Part shown: one piece after another, positions 11,558 to 23,129 of the stretch
Layout: every line of letters starts with the position of its first letter
Position numbering within the stretch: position 1 is the first letter of the stretch
From: Pterobdella sp. o SKG-2022
Taxonomy: Eukaryota > Annelida > Clitellata > Hirudinida > Piscicolidae
Reading direction: 5' to 3'
Length of the DNA stretch: 64,000 nucleotides
NCBI GenBank assembly: GCA_964035795.1
Contig: OZ038327.1
Location: 5,385,174-5,449,173 of the forward strand
Position numbers and translations under genes: made by a program
The notes under the pieces: model-generated
Seen by the model: the letters and a program-made list of their open reading frames with translations, nothing else
Told to the model about the DNA's origin: nothing
Databases searched by the model: none

Positions 11558-11980
11558 GATTTGTTCTGGATTTAAAAGAGAGCCGAAAACTAGAAAGCTT
11601 CTGTTTCTCATTAAGCATAATTGAAAAAAGTTAAGAATTGCATTGAACATTTTTTCCTATTTATATCAAGTTGAAACTTTCAAGATCATATAACGCTGAT
11701 TCAAGAGCCTGGTGGAAAAATTTTTTTCAATGAAATTTTGGTACTTGGAAAACATCAAATTGAGCATGCATTCTACGGGGAAGTTGTCAGAAAGATAACC
11801 TTACTACGAAGTGGAGCAGGACTTTTCAGAATTTGTAACATGACTTTGATTCTTACTCATACTACTGCTATTATTACAACAACTACTACTCCATCTACTA
11901 CTAGGAAAGTGGAATCTACTTCGTCAGTCTACAGTAAACAAATCAAAACTATTTGTGTTGAAAACAATAACCACGATTAA
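11558..11980 (+). pseudogene. Thr-rich terminal exon, copy 1
   Basis: Starts after an acceptor-like TTAAACAG. The first part (GFVLDLKESRKL) and later LGKHQIEHAFYGEVVRKI are homologous to the copy at 41,937-42,328. A Thr run (about 11,865-11,910) and the ending SSVYSKQIKTICVENNNHD follow. Small indels near 11,680 break the frame relative to copy 3. No known domain was recognised. It could be a host gene remnant captured in the repeat, or an ORF of an unknown element. Confidence 0.45.
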
Positions 11981-12129
11981 ATATGAAATTTTGTTTTGAA
12001 CAAACGTGTTTCCAAAAATTTTGCTTAAAATCTGAAGAAACTCTATATAATATAAGCAATTTTTAGACCGCTTTTTTAAAAATTTCCATAATTTTTTGGG
12101 CTTCGCGTTTTTTGAATTTAGCTAGTTAT

Positions 12130-12600
12130 TCAGAATTCAAGTTTTTCCGTATTTGTTATTTTTGTCGATGAGCATGGAAAATTGTCAATTTTTGTCTGTG
12201 TGAATTGGAGATCATGTGTTACTAAAGCATTATTCTCAGCAAAAACGTCCTTGTTTTGAACATCATAGCTTTTCAACATGAGTTTTTGGATTTCCTTGTC
12301 TACCGATTGAATGCTTAAGATTTCAGTAATACCGAACATTCTTCAGGTTAAAAATTTTTCTTGAAGTTAGCGTAGGGTGTAGACAATTGTGTTGCGTCTA
12401 TTCCGAACTCCAATTTCGATTCTGGTAAAATATTTTTCAAAATGTGTTTATCTGATCTGTGCAGAATTCTTTTGAATAGTTTTTTTTTGATTGTTGAGAG
12501 CAGAGATATATTCCTATGAGTTTTGCAATCATTCAATTGTCTTTCTTTGAAGAGATTCACTATTCATTTTCTTCCAAGCCTGTGTTGCCGGACCACGAGA
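12130..12600 (-). pseudogene. LINE RT fragment in composite repeat, copy 1
   Basis: On the minus strand, FKERQLNDCKTHRNISLLST and then LPESKLEFGIDATQLSTPYA match the RT finger region of endonuclease/RT LINEs ('G.DCKNYRGISLLST', 'LPESQFGFRP'). Downstream on the same strand, LKSYDVQNKDVFAENNALVT is shared with the copies at 34.7 kb and 41.5 kb. No catalytic box is present. Confidence 0.65.
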
Positions 12601-12870
12601 CTAAACATTCCTTGTATATCGTGAAGTAGTCTTTTGAGTTTTTTGCAGCATTTTTTTTGTATCTGATATTTAAGCATTGTTTTTATTTTTATTTTCTGGT
12701 TAATTGTCCATTTGAGGAACATTTCAGTTGAGCTTATAATTGATTTCTAATTATTATTTTGTTTTACATTGAAATAATCCATAATTTTTCAAGGAATGTT
12801 AATGTTGTTGACTGCAGTTGGTGCCCTCATCATCTTATTCATACTAATGTTATTGTGAATTTCACTTTAT

Positions 12871-13776
12871 TTTACAAAATTTAATTAATTTATTTTTAAA
12901 TTTAACACCCAAACCAAATTTATCCATTTCGCAAAAAGATTTTGTGACTGACGATGAAGATTTTCTTATTTTCTGCCGCAATTATAAAATTATTGAATAA
13001 ATAAGAAAAAGTCTAGAAAAAAAACCTAAGAAGAGTTTGCTTGCTTAAAAGTTATCAATTTCTGAAAAACCAATATGTAAGCTGGTTCTCGCAGCTAAAA
13101 CATCAAGCCAAGCGCTCTGTCTATGGCTTGGCTTATTGACAATTTTCTTCAACTTTTTACGGTTTTTTTTACCGTGAAATCTCTTTCTTCAAGAAGCTAA
13201 TTAGCTTCTGCGATCTTTTTATTTTTTCCGCTTTCAGTCTTAATTCTAGCTTATCAAATCTACTCACAGCGATTAAAGAAAAATATAAAGTTTTGCTAAG
13301 CTTTTTTAGTAAAATTAAATATTTTTCAAATTATCAATAATTTTTACCTGATTTTAGAAGTTAATACACTGGTAATAATTACTAGTAGCTATTTCTTATG
13401 AACAAAGACACCAACATAAATGTAGTTGGTGCCAACAAAAAATGTAACCAGCGCTTTACTAGAAGACAACCCTGAACATTGAAATTGCTTGAAACTAAAA
13501 AGGAAAAACTGAAAATGAGGTTTTTGTCTATAAAAAATACAAACATCAAGATTGGTTCGACAATGACAGCCACAGCAGAAAAATTTTCAATATAAATTCA
13601 AATCTAACCTTTTCCAGCCAAACTCTAGGATTAAAAAAGGCTTTTGTGGAAGCTTAACAAAACTAAAAAAAAAGGGCTTTATCAAATTTATTTTTTTTCA
13701 TTAGCGCTTACAAAAAAAAAACTATAAGATGAACGTTGAATCAATAGAGTTTTTCATTCGCCGAAGCACGGCTTCC
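12871..13776. other. No recognised gene
   Basis: A 63-codon minus-strand frame (13,382-13,573) begins with a hydrophobic run but has no recognisable family. A short palindrome AAGCCAAGCGC/GCTTGGCTT occurs near 13,110. Confidence 0.3.
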
Positions 13777-14900
13777 TCAAACTTCTACGATTTCCTGTCT
13801 TGCGAGTTCGATTGCCCCTTCTATTGATAAGGAATGACGTTTCAAGTCATTTTTGGTGCTGGTAAGTAGGCTGGTATTTGGTCTTCCTCGTTTTTCTTTT
13901 TTTGTTTTAATGGCATCAATGGTTGCTTTTTTTGCCGAAACATGGTCGTGCATACACAAAATGTGGCCAAGCATCTGCCAGCGCCGTTTTTTCACTTCAC
14001 ATGTTGCTGGTTCAATGAGAACGTTCACCGTTTACTTCTTTTGTAGACATGCGTTTGAGCCAGAAGATTCCATATGCGTGACTCACCATTCTTCTATTGA
14101 AACTGTCTATAGATCTTCATATTTCTTTGTTCATCGACCAAGTGTTGCAGCCAAAAAGCATAAGGGAATGAACATATGCTTCATAAGTATTCACCTTTAT
14201 TCTGTCTTGTTATGCTTGACGTCTATATTTTTTTATTTTTTGCACGGTTATCATTCTGGATTTTCTCTTTTTTTCCATTTTTTTCAAAGTCGAGAAGCAC
14301 TCCCAGTTTCTTGCTTTTCTTCCATTTACTATTTGTTCAATAAATTGCTAGAGTTTCAGTTTTTTCTCTGTTTTTTCCAGTTGTAGGTTTCAGGAAGCCA
14401 GGATTTTTACGTCTATACCATCTTTTCTAATGAAGTCTACGTCGTTGGCATACGCTACGTTTTGTGCGAGCACTTTTTTTTGACGTCTTTCATTGCTGCT
14501 TCTAAATATGTTGTAAAAAGAACTGAACTGAACCCGTCACCCTGTGAGACGCCTATCTGTTGCGAAAGTCAAATCTTTTTCGTTCGTTCTGACTCTTAGT
14601 TTTGTGTTTTTCAAGAGTTTACTAGTTTTGAGTTTTCAGGTATACAAATGCTGTCTGTAATTTTCATCAGTTTCCCACGATCCACTGTATCAAAGACAGT
14701 TCTATGCCATGGGTTTTTAATGTTTTGCCCGAAGTTATCGGACTGGCAATTTTCATCTTAGGGTCGAGACAACATTTCACATTGATCTTTCTTTTCTGTA
14801 GGCTGCTTGGTTGTGGGATGAATTTTTTAATTGATGGTAGAATTCTAGGAAGGGTTATGTTTGAAAGTATATTTTTTGTTATTGTGAGTAGCATTATTGG
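13777..14900 (-). pseudogene. LINE RT-to-C-terminus fragment (same family as 53.4 kb element)
   Basis: Reading the minus strand from 14,700 down: FDTVDRGKLMKI (RT motif A region), IGVSQGDGFSSVLFTTYLEA, a catalytic box reading YANDVDFI near 14,450 where YADD is expected, and a C-terminal RRWQMLGHILCMHDHVSAKK with KKEKRGRPN (13,870-13,990). The order and residues resemble the element at 53,270-56,270 (FDTMDRGKLL, SQGDGLSG, LRWSLLGHILRSDENLPARK). The D-to-N change and numerous stops mean it is inactive. Confidence 0.7.
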
Positions 14901-15056
14901 CCTAGTAGTTTGTACATTTTTTATTTTGTTTGGTTTTTGTATGGGAATTAATATATCTAATCCTAATTCATGGAGTATTTCATTGTTGATGGTTGAGTTT
15001 ATAATATGAGTGAATTTTTCAATAGTTGTTTTACCAAAGACACGTGTTAACTGGGT

Positions 15057-16164
15057 AATGCTACAGAATTAAAAAATCATGCTGATCGCATCGATGCAAG
15101 AATTTTTTGCAAAACAATCAAAGTTGCTCATTGTACTTCAAAGTCTAAAACTTTCATTTTTTCATTGTTTTGTTGTTAATTAATTTGATTTTTTTATTAA
15201 TTTATTTATTCATGAATTTATTTATTTATGAGTTAATAGATAAACTAATAAAATTAGTTCGCTTATTTTCAACAGATTTTTCAACAAAAAAAATATTTTC
15301 AAAAAGAGTTTGCCCAATCAAAGTGTTTTCCAAACTGAAAATAAAATTCAAAATGTCACAGAAAATTCTACAGTAGAATTTTCATCCCTACAAAATGATG
15401 AACTTGTACAAAACAACATTGAAATTAATAAAGAAAACATGGAGGTTGATCAATTGGAAATCATGCTTGAAGAAAAAAAAAAGGTTGTTGAAGGTAGATT
15501 TTATATCAGTTATTCTAACTGAAACAATTCAATTGAAAACAAATCTAAGAAAAATAATGTTGCAGGTTTTATCAACTCTGAGCTGAAAGCTGTTGATAAC
15601 AATGGAAAAAGAATCGAAAAGTCAGACGAAGCAAAAAATGTTGTTCTAAAAGAGGAAGCTTTTGAGCCAAAAAAATATTTAAAAAACAAACTTAAAAGTA
15701 CAGAAAAAACACTTTATCCAGTAGTTGATACAAGTTTGAAACCTCCTGAACAGAAAAAGAATATGAAAAACAATTTTAAAACTACACAAAAAACCGTTGA
15801 TCCACTAGTTGATAAAAGTGTGAAACCTTCTAAACAAAAAAAAAATATGAAAAAAAATCTTGAAACTACAAAAAAAACGGTTGATACAACTGTGAAACCT
15901 TCTGAGCAAAAAAAAAATATAAAAACTAAATTTCAGAAGACAAAAAAAGTGGTTACTCCAAACGTTAAATTGAAAAAAAAATCTCCAAATCAAAATAAAA
16001 AATTGAAAAAAAAGTTTGAAAAAACCAAAAAAACTATTGAACCAGATGATACACCAAAAGATGAAATAAAGAAAAAAAACTCAATTGAAGATGATGATTC
16101 TTTTTACATTCCTCGTCCCAGAAGACTCAGTGAAGTGATGCTTGAAAACATGAAAAAAAAATAA
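15057..16164 (+). CDS. Lys-rich tandem-repeat protein gene, copy 1 (partial model)
   Basis: Two exons join in frame. Exon B (15,276-15,493) follows an acceptor TTTTCAACAG, and a 72-base GT-AG intron (15,494-15,565) leads to exon C (15,566-16,164, ending in a stop). Exon C has about five tandem repeats of 24-28 residues built on 'KPSEQKKNMKKNFKTTKKTV' (DNA about 15,664-16,050), then an acidic patch and the ending PRPRRLSEVMLENMKKK. A likely upstream exon near 15,057-15,240 (ATELKNHADRIDAR) is shared with the minus-strand copy at 36.7-37.8 kb, but has stops. The product would be very basic and mostly disordered, so a nuclear or nucleic-acid-binding role is possible; that is inference. The start codon is not resolved. 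Confidence 0.55.
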
Positions 16165-16789
16165 ATAAAAATATGCAGCAATTCAAAACAAAAGTCATTT
16201 CATTACTATCAAGAATTTCCTGTTCAAATTATTTTAAATTCATATTTTTGATTATAGAAAATGTCTATAATATTTATAAAAACTGTATACAAATACATTT
16301 TTCATTTTTTTATTTATTTTTTTATCAGTTTCATTAGTCTGCAAATTTTTAATTTTAGTTTAACTCTGTGCTTATAAAAAACGTCTTTGAATTACCACAA
16401 AAAATAAAAACATAGTCAAGAAATAAACTCTTTCAGTGTGGCTGCATCTTGTCTAATTTTTTTGGATCCAGGTGTCAAAGTGATGAAGCAAAAATTCATT
16501 TAATTTCTTGAACGATAATTAGAAATTTAAAACCTCCAATTGTTTTTGTACTGAACCTCCGTCATTGATTTTATATTAGTTCATTTTTAATTTTCAAAAC
16601 GATGTTTAAAAACATGAAACCTTTAAGCAAATGGCCACTCAACTCAGTGTCTGATAATTTCATATTTTATGTTCAATATAAGAACAGCAATTATCAATTA
16701 ACTATCAAAATCAATCAATTAATAAAAACTAAAAAGTACTTTTTTGATTCACTTCCTTCATTCATTTGAGTAGTTTTCCGTCAGGTTGA
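16165..16789. other. No gene seen
   Basis: 3' flank of the Lys-rich gene. AT-rich, nothing recognised. Confidence 0.3.
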
Positions 16790-17270
16790 GATGGCTTAAC
16801 TGACTTCGTTTCTATTGGCTGCAATATAAAACTGTGCCCCAGGTACTTTCACCTCCGATCTTTATTCCTAGCCCTTCGAGATTTTTTTTGATAAGGTAGT
16901 ACCAGGATTTCCTTGGTGAACCTTTAGGTCTTTTGACAAGTCTGGCTGTTTTCGCCAAACTTTACCCAACCAGCTTGTCAGGTTTTTGTCTAAGCATGTG
17001 GCCCACATAGCTTAGTCTTTTCGTTTTATTTTTGTGTTCCAATTCTCGTATTGGAGTAGAGTGTTTAGATCTTCATTTGATATTTTTTTATTTGATGTTT
17101 GCCGCAACTCTTAGAAGTTTTCTCTGGGTTCTGTCTACCATTATGTTCAGCCTCTTTGTCATGGTCCATGTTTCTCTGTTATAAAAGTATATAGACGATA
17201 TGTAGGCTTCAAAGACTCTTTTGTTTGGAAACTGATTTTATTTATATTAAATAAATACATGTTTTTTGAG
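16790..17270 (-). pseudogene. LINE C-terminal fragment
   Basis: On the minus strand: YNRETWTMTKRLNIMVDRTQ, then RKLLRVAANIK, then RLSYVGHMLRQKPDKLVG and KRPKGSPRKSW. This is the post-RT region of endonuclease/RT LINEs ('YN.ETW..T..L...VD..QRKLLR', 'R..WLGH.LR'). Two in-frame stops. Confidence 0.65.
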
Positions 17271-17459
17271 AGTGAATTGAAGGGTAATATTTCTCTATTT
17301 TGATGTTTGATTCTGTATTACAGAGAGTGCCTAGGTACTTGAAAGTTTACCATGTAAAGTCGTGATTTCTGGTGATGCATCGGTTCAAAAAAGTTACTTT
17401 GAGTCGAAGTGAGAGATAGGGTTGTTGATAAAATTTTAATACTTATATTTAAATGTAGG

Positions 17460-17695
17460 CTAGGATAGGGTCAAAAATATTTTTAAGAGCTCATACTTTT
17501 TGCCGAAATGAATGTAAGGCGAAAGAGACTCATCCAATTCATATGTTCCTAAAAAGAATATGTCCAGTATTGGAAGCATAGGTTTCAGATTGAAGTTCCA
17601 ACTTTGTGGAAAAGCTTGCCGAAAAACAAAGGGTTTCAAAAGTGAAGGATTTTAAGATGGGGTTGAAAAACTATTGAGGTTTTATAATCCATTAT
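17460..17695 (+). pseudogene. LINE 3' terminal fragment
   Basis: FQIEVPTLWKSLPKNKGFQK near 17,590, preceded by Arg/Lys-rich sequence, resembles the C-terminal 'V...WNSLP......S...FK..L' signature of CR1/Jockey-like ORF2 proteins. Short and frameshifted. Confidence 0.45.
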
Positions 17696-18104
17696 TATAT
17701 CAGACTATCTTTCATTATTATCAAAGGATTTTGATACTCTCTGGGTTGAACATCACTTCAATAAACTCCGTAAATTATTGATATATTATGAGTTGATTCA
17801 TGTTCTAGGCAAACGAACATCGGTGTGTTGATGACCACCACCTGAAGCAGAAACCATTCCTGTTCTTCAAATGGATCAATCTTCACCATTGCCCTATGTT
17901 AGCCGAGTCAGGGACTTTCACAGCTGATGTCAGACCTGTTCGTTTTGGGAGGTCCTACCAAGAACATTAGTTCCCGACGGCATAGCTATGACACTAATTC
18001 GTTGACATCCCCCACCGCAAGAAAGTTAGTGTATGATTATTGAAAAACAATGAAACCTAATAAAGTGTTGGTTTTACACTAGAAGTCTAAAAGCAAAAAA
18101 AATC
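17696..18104. other. Possible LINE-associated untranslated sequence
   Basis: Higher G+C than its surroundings (for example CCGAGTCAGGGACTTTCACA near 17,900) but no coding sense. It lies just upstream of an RT fragment, so it may belong to that element. Confidence 0.25.
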
Positions 18105-18700
18105 TTAGACTACCTAAAGAGGTTTTGCGTTGGAACCTTTAACGGGGTGCGTTCCAACGAATGGGTTTTATCTTCTATCGTTCCTGTGTCCAGAAAAGAA
18201 GACTTAACTTGTTGTACCAACTACCGGGGTATAAGTATTAGCCAAATAGCTTCCAAAATCTACTACATGTTCTTACTAAACACAAGCCGCTTTGTCATCG
18301 ACAAGCTGTTTTGTCCCAATCAAAATGGCTTCCGCCCTTAAAGATCCACCTCGTTCCACCTACTCGCACTCAAAAGAATCATAGAAAAATTGTTTAACCA
18401 CAAGAAACAAGCTATGATAACTTTAACCGATTTCAAAAAAGCATTTGAGTCGATAGATTGGTCTCAAATGCTCAAAAACCTTGCTGCACATTGAATCCCT
18501 CTTGAAATTGGTAATGCAATACATGTGATATATGAATACTCCTCCACTCTTGTGCTGGCCCTTGAAAGCAATATTAACATCTTCCAGGTCAGTACTAGCG
18601 TCTTAGATAGGGACCCACTCGTCTCGGTCTTTTTCATCATTTGCTTGAATTTTATTCACAACATTTAGTCTTAACAGCATTTTGAACATAACTGTGAGCC
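18105..18700 (+). pseudogene. LINE RT fragment
   Basis: From 18,147: SNEWVLSSIVPVSRKED, CTNYRGISISQIASKIY, FCPNQNGFRP followed by a stop, then RSTSFHLLALKRIIEK, TDFKKAFESIDWSQMLKNL and IPLEIGNAIHVIYE. These are RT motifs 1-3 of an endonuclease/RT LINE. It ends before the catalytic box. Confidence 0.75.
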
Positions 18701-19844
18701 TATCTTTAATTCTGAGCTTTACCGGATCCAGCTGTTACTCAACTTTTATATGATTTAACCCAACTCCAACTTAAATCTGATTGAAACTCAAATTATATAA
18801 ATAAATTTTGACAGTAACTAACATCAAGCTACAACAGAACCTTACTTGCGATTCAAACCATAATTCAACTCTAACCTCATATTAATCTCGAATTTGACAA
18901 TAACTTTACTCTAACTATGACTTGACTTAAGAATTTATATCAACTTAATAAAAATCCCAATGATTAACTTTTATAATAAACATTGCATGATAAGAGTCCC
19001 ATATTCTTTTCAAAAATTTTGATTTTTTTTTAAATTCTCAATACATTTACAGGAAAGTTCTAATTATCATAATAAACCACAGTTTTTATGCTCAAAATCT
19101 TTTTCATTCTAAAAAAGTTTCATTACAAACACCAGTTGCGTCAAAAAAACTTATTTTTTCGAAGATTCACAATATTTTGTTGATGAATTTGAAATTTTTT
19201 AGAGATAATTTTTATTAAAAAACTTCATTTTCATTTTGGAACACTATTTTTAATTAATTTTTTGCTTTTTAAAAACCCCAGTTATAAGCAACTTATGGTC
19301 AACTGCATTCATGAATAAATTCATTTATAACCCTGAATAAACATTCGAACATTTTCTCAAAAAGTTTCTCTTTCTAAAACCCCGTTATACCCCTCAAAAC
19401 ATCACATTAATTTCTTAAATCCTAAAACTCTTCATTCTTTGAAAATTACGATTTTACACAAAAAACTTTCATTTTAGCCAAAAACATCAATTTCAATTTG
19501 AACAAAAAATCTGGAAACCCCATTTAACTATGAAGGCGCAAAACTTTATCTTTTTAACGCAAACGTTAAAACAGTCATCATCTATGGTAGAAAAAAATGA
19601 AAATTGTTTAAAATTTTTAGGCCTTTATTGAAATGATTTGAACTTTAAGAGTTAAAAAAAATCACATACCAAAAACCCCGCTTGCAATTAGTGTTTAGCT
19701 TTACAGTTGAACATTAAGGCCACACTTCTTTTATTGATTCACGTTCCCACTCTAGTTGAAGTTTAAAACTTGTGGGCCGTTGTTTGCATTTATATTATTC
19801 AAATCTTCTTTCTTTTTAACTCTCCAATTTTCAAACCAATCCAA
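18701..19844. other. No gene seen
   Basis: AT-rich with dense stops. Nothing recognised on either strand. Confidence 0.35.
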
Positions 19845-20870
19845 GAACGGCTAGAGAGGAAAAGACAACTAGATCTTATGCACCACAATAAGAAGGCTCT
19901 AACTTTTCTATCAAATGTAGTAAAAAAAGATGATTGCCAACTTGTATGAAAATAATGATTTGCTATATTGTCGGTCCGTATTGCTCAGTGGTTGAAGATT
20001 AGGCTATTTATCTAAAGTTAACGGGTTAGATTTAGTGTGAGCCAACAATTAGCACCTGTTTCACAGAGTGTTTTCACTACATTGAATTTGTAGCAAGCGT
20101 TTTATAAATACCTCATTACATATACATGGGTCAGACTGCAGTAGTGAAAGTAATTCAAAGTTACTTGAACCTTACTTGATGATAACAGTAGTAAAATAAA
20201 GACGTCTTTGTGCTGTCAAGAGCAATAATGAAAGAAGATTTGCACTCAAATGAGGAAAAAGCTCAAAGGAATGAGTTCTGCTCAATACATAAACTTTTGC
20301 AGACGGGTGGTCAAACCATGCTAAAAACACACACAGTGGGTAAAAGATATGAAATAAAAAGAAATTATCAAAATCAAAGAGCATGAAAATTGGAAGATAA
20401 TCGTTAAAAGCTAATCGAATCAAAACTCTGGTTCACGTTTAATTCATACGCGCCATCATCAAAACAAAACGTTTTCATGACAAACTGGCTAAATATTTCA
20501 AAATGCGTATCTTTTTTCGTGTTTTTGTTCACTTCATTCATTTTGGTAAGAACGTGCTTCGTCTTTTATTAAACGTAAAGAACTTCATTGTTGAATGAAA
20601 TCACGAAAAATTAAGCATTAGACAAATTTTCTATTATTTAATTAGACAATCATTGAAAAAGTGAAACTCAAATTCAGAATTGAAAAAGTATTGAAAAAGA
20701 TGTGTCTGAAAAGCTGTTATTCAAGTTTTCAAACACAGAAAAGGTTCTGGATGAAAATATTATATTTTTAAGTGCTTATTCAGAAAGCTTTTACGTTTTC
20801 AATGTACTTAACAACAAAGAATTTCTTCCTATTTAAAGAGAAAAATGTGCTCATAGTTATTGGTTTGAGC
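19845..20870 (+). repeat. Unclassified dispersed repeat, copy c (long form, with nested SINE)
   Basis: The left part (GGCTAGAGAGGAAAAGACAA at 19,850, GATGATTGCCA near 19,930) matches 56,716-56,806. The core at 20,425-20,600 (CTGGTTCACGTTTAATTCAT, ACGCGCCATCATC, CGTGCTTCGTCTTTTATT) matches the other copies. A SINE at 19,973-20,125 interrupts it. Confidence 0.7.
19973..20125 (+). mobile_element. tRNA-derived SINE, nested copy
   Basis: The head GGTCCGTATTGCTCAGTGGT has a tRNA-like A box. A degenerate B box (GGGTTAGATTTAG) follows, then a tail ACAATTAGCACCTGTTTCAC and GTTTTCAC, nearly identical to the copy at 38,294-38,456. No acceptor stem pairing. Confidence 0.7.
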
Positions 20871-21399
20871 GTATTTCACAATTTAAGTTATAAATTTTTT
20901 TAAAAATTTGATAACTAAAAAAAAAAGCTAAAAAAGCGCAAACCTTTTAAGCTATTGTTTGAAAAAATAGTTCTTAGTGAATACCCGTGTAATAAGAAGT
21001 GAAATATATGAATGGATATGCAAATCTATATTAGGTCTAGCGTGTTTTGGTCTGATTTGTTCAAATTACTTTTGTCTTAGAAGATTTTTTTTTCTTTGGG
21101 TAAATTTTTAGCTAGAGCTCATGTAAAACACCAAATAAATGGATTTCTATATTCATTTTAATTGCACTTCTTTGTCTAAAGAATCCCAATGTAGTACAAG
21201 TGTAAGTTTTAATGAAAGAATATGCGCGAAAATTAGTTTGACGATTCAGTCGTTTGGAAAATATTCTAGTAAAAAATTCCAGAAAAATAAACTTTTCATC
21301 AGCAGATTTTCTTGGAGAATATTATTAAAATTACCATATATATATAAATAAATGAACATTGGGAAAAGTAAATATCAAAAATAGATTTTTCCAAGGTGA
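20871..21399. other. No recognised gene
   Basis: A 70-codon + frame (21,139-21,351) has no recognisable domain. The rest is AT-rich. Confidence 0.3.
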
Positions 21400-23125
21400 T
21401 AGTTTCTCACCTCTTCAATTTTTTGTGGCGATAATACCTTTGTGTCTTATACTAAGAAAAGCTAATTCAGGTCATAATTTTTAAAAAATTGAACACTTTA
21501 CATAGATGACGTAAATCTATTTAGAGAAAATTGAATCTTCAATGAATACGGTGAGAATTTTCAATGAAGATATATACATGAAATTTGGGATAGATAAAAG
21601 TGCCCAAAAAAAGAAAGTTAGATAAAGACAACAACGATTTAGCTCTTTCAAAAAAAGAAATTATCAAATCTTTGGATGAAAATACTAGCTATAAATATTG
21701 AAGGATGCTAAAAACAGAGAATATCAAAAACAGCAAAAGAAAAGAACAACTAGTAAATATAAAAAAAGGCTAAAAAATATTTTGAAATCAAAACTAAACG
21801 CAGGAAATCTAACAAAAGCGATAAATAATTGGACTGTATCCATTTTCAGTGCTGGAATTATAGATTGGACTAAACAAGAGCTCTAAAACATCGACCGCAT
21901 AACTAGGAAGATGATGACAGCATATAAAGCTTTGCACCCAAAAGCTGATGTAGACAGATTATAAGTCCGTAGAAAAGATGGAAGAAAAGGTCTGATGAGT
22001 ATTTAAGATATCATAGCATATGAGAAACGTTGCACCAATTTCTTTATTTTGAATAATTCCAACGAAACAATGTCATAATAATATATTAATATGAAAGAAT
22101 CATCACCCGAAATCAAAATAGAACAGGAAGAAGAAAGAAAAAAAATGGACAAATAAGGCTATGCACAGAAAATTAACAAGGCGAATTGAAGATTTCACTT
22201 TGAATAAAAGTTGGCAATGGTTTAAAAAAAGATGTCTAAAACTTCAAACAGCAAGTCTGCTTACAACAGTTCAAAATCAAGCTTTTGGAACTAGCTATCT
22301 TGAAGCTGAAATCGAACGCAGTAGAGAATCAGCTAAGTGTCGGATATGAAAAGAAAAAGTTGGAACCGTAAATCATTTAGAGATTGTAGCTAGTTGGCTC
22401 AAATAAAAGTTGATAAAGTCTCAACAGCGGTTTATTGGAGCATTTTACAAACAAAAAATCTTCCACATTCGAAACATTTGTATGAGCACAAAGCAGAAGC
22501 CGTTATAGAAAACGAAAAAGTTGAGATATTTAGAGATTTTAACTTTAATGTTGATAAATTAATCAAGGCAAGACGCTCAGAGATAATTTTTATAAAGAAA
22601 GATCTGAGAAATGTTATATACAAGGATATATTTAAACAGAAGTAAAAAAAATAAAAATAGAAAATACCAAGAATTGGATTGAGAATGTCCAGGAAAATGA
22701 AAACATCAGAAATTTTTTAGAGAAATCTTAAGTACTTTTGAACAATATCAATAATCATTAACGGCCATATTATGAGAAAAATTTAGTACATTAATAAGCA
22801 AGAAAATTAGATAAAATTAGTCTTACCATAACACGTCAGCATAAAGTAAATGTGTTGAAATTATTGGTATTTATAGTGAAATAATTGTGTAGATTTAATG
22901 TTCTTTTAACAGTAATTCCAATGATAGTAGATGCTTTAGGAGCAATAAAAAATAAAATAACTAATTATTTTAAACTTATTTGCGTAAATATTTTTTTCAA
23001 AACAATACAAAATCAGCCTTACTTGGTATTGGGTTCATTTTGAAAGAAGTGCTGAAAAAGAGTTAAGAAAATTAGATTTTCGTCACTCCAATAATAAAAA
23101 TAATAACAATACAATAATAATATTC
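21400..23125 (+). mobile_element. R2/R4-type LINE remnant C (RT + C-terminal endonuclease region)
   Basis: QGDSFSPLQFFVAIIPLCL at about 21,390-21,450, then a catalytic YIDDVNLF near 21,503 in another frame, AINNWTVSIFSAGIIDWTKQ at 21,815-21,880 and ALHPKADVDRL near 21,930. A C-terminal YEHKAEAVIENEKVEI and KARRSEIIFIKKD (22,480-22,610) corresponds to the restriction-like endonuclease region, where 'RPD' is expected and RSE is read. An AAT-rich tract at 23,090-23,125 may be its tail. Heavily frameshifted. Confidence 0.75.
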
Positions 23126-23129
23126 CAAA

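Larger units (their letters stand above)
11540..12870. repeat. Composite repeat, copy 1 (Thr-rich exon + antisense RT)
   Basis: A unit of about 1.3 kb found three times (also 34,146-35,297 in the same orientation and 40,862-42,345 inverted). It holds a Thr-rich exon on one strand, a spacer, a conserved block (GATCATGTGTTACTAAAG at 12,210), and an RT fragment on the opposite strand. The distal end is marked by CCTCATCATCTTATTCATAC near 12,820, which recurs inverted at 40,890. Confidence 0.75.

Noticed and set aside
13853..14386. 177-codon + strand ORF
   Set aside because: Phe/Ser/Cys-rich shadow of the minus-strand LINE C-terminal fragment.
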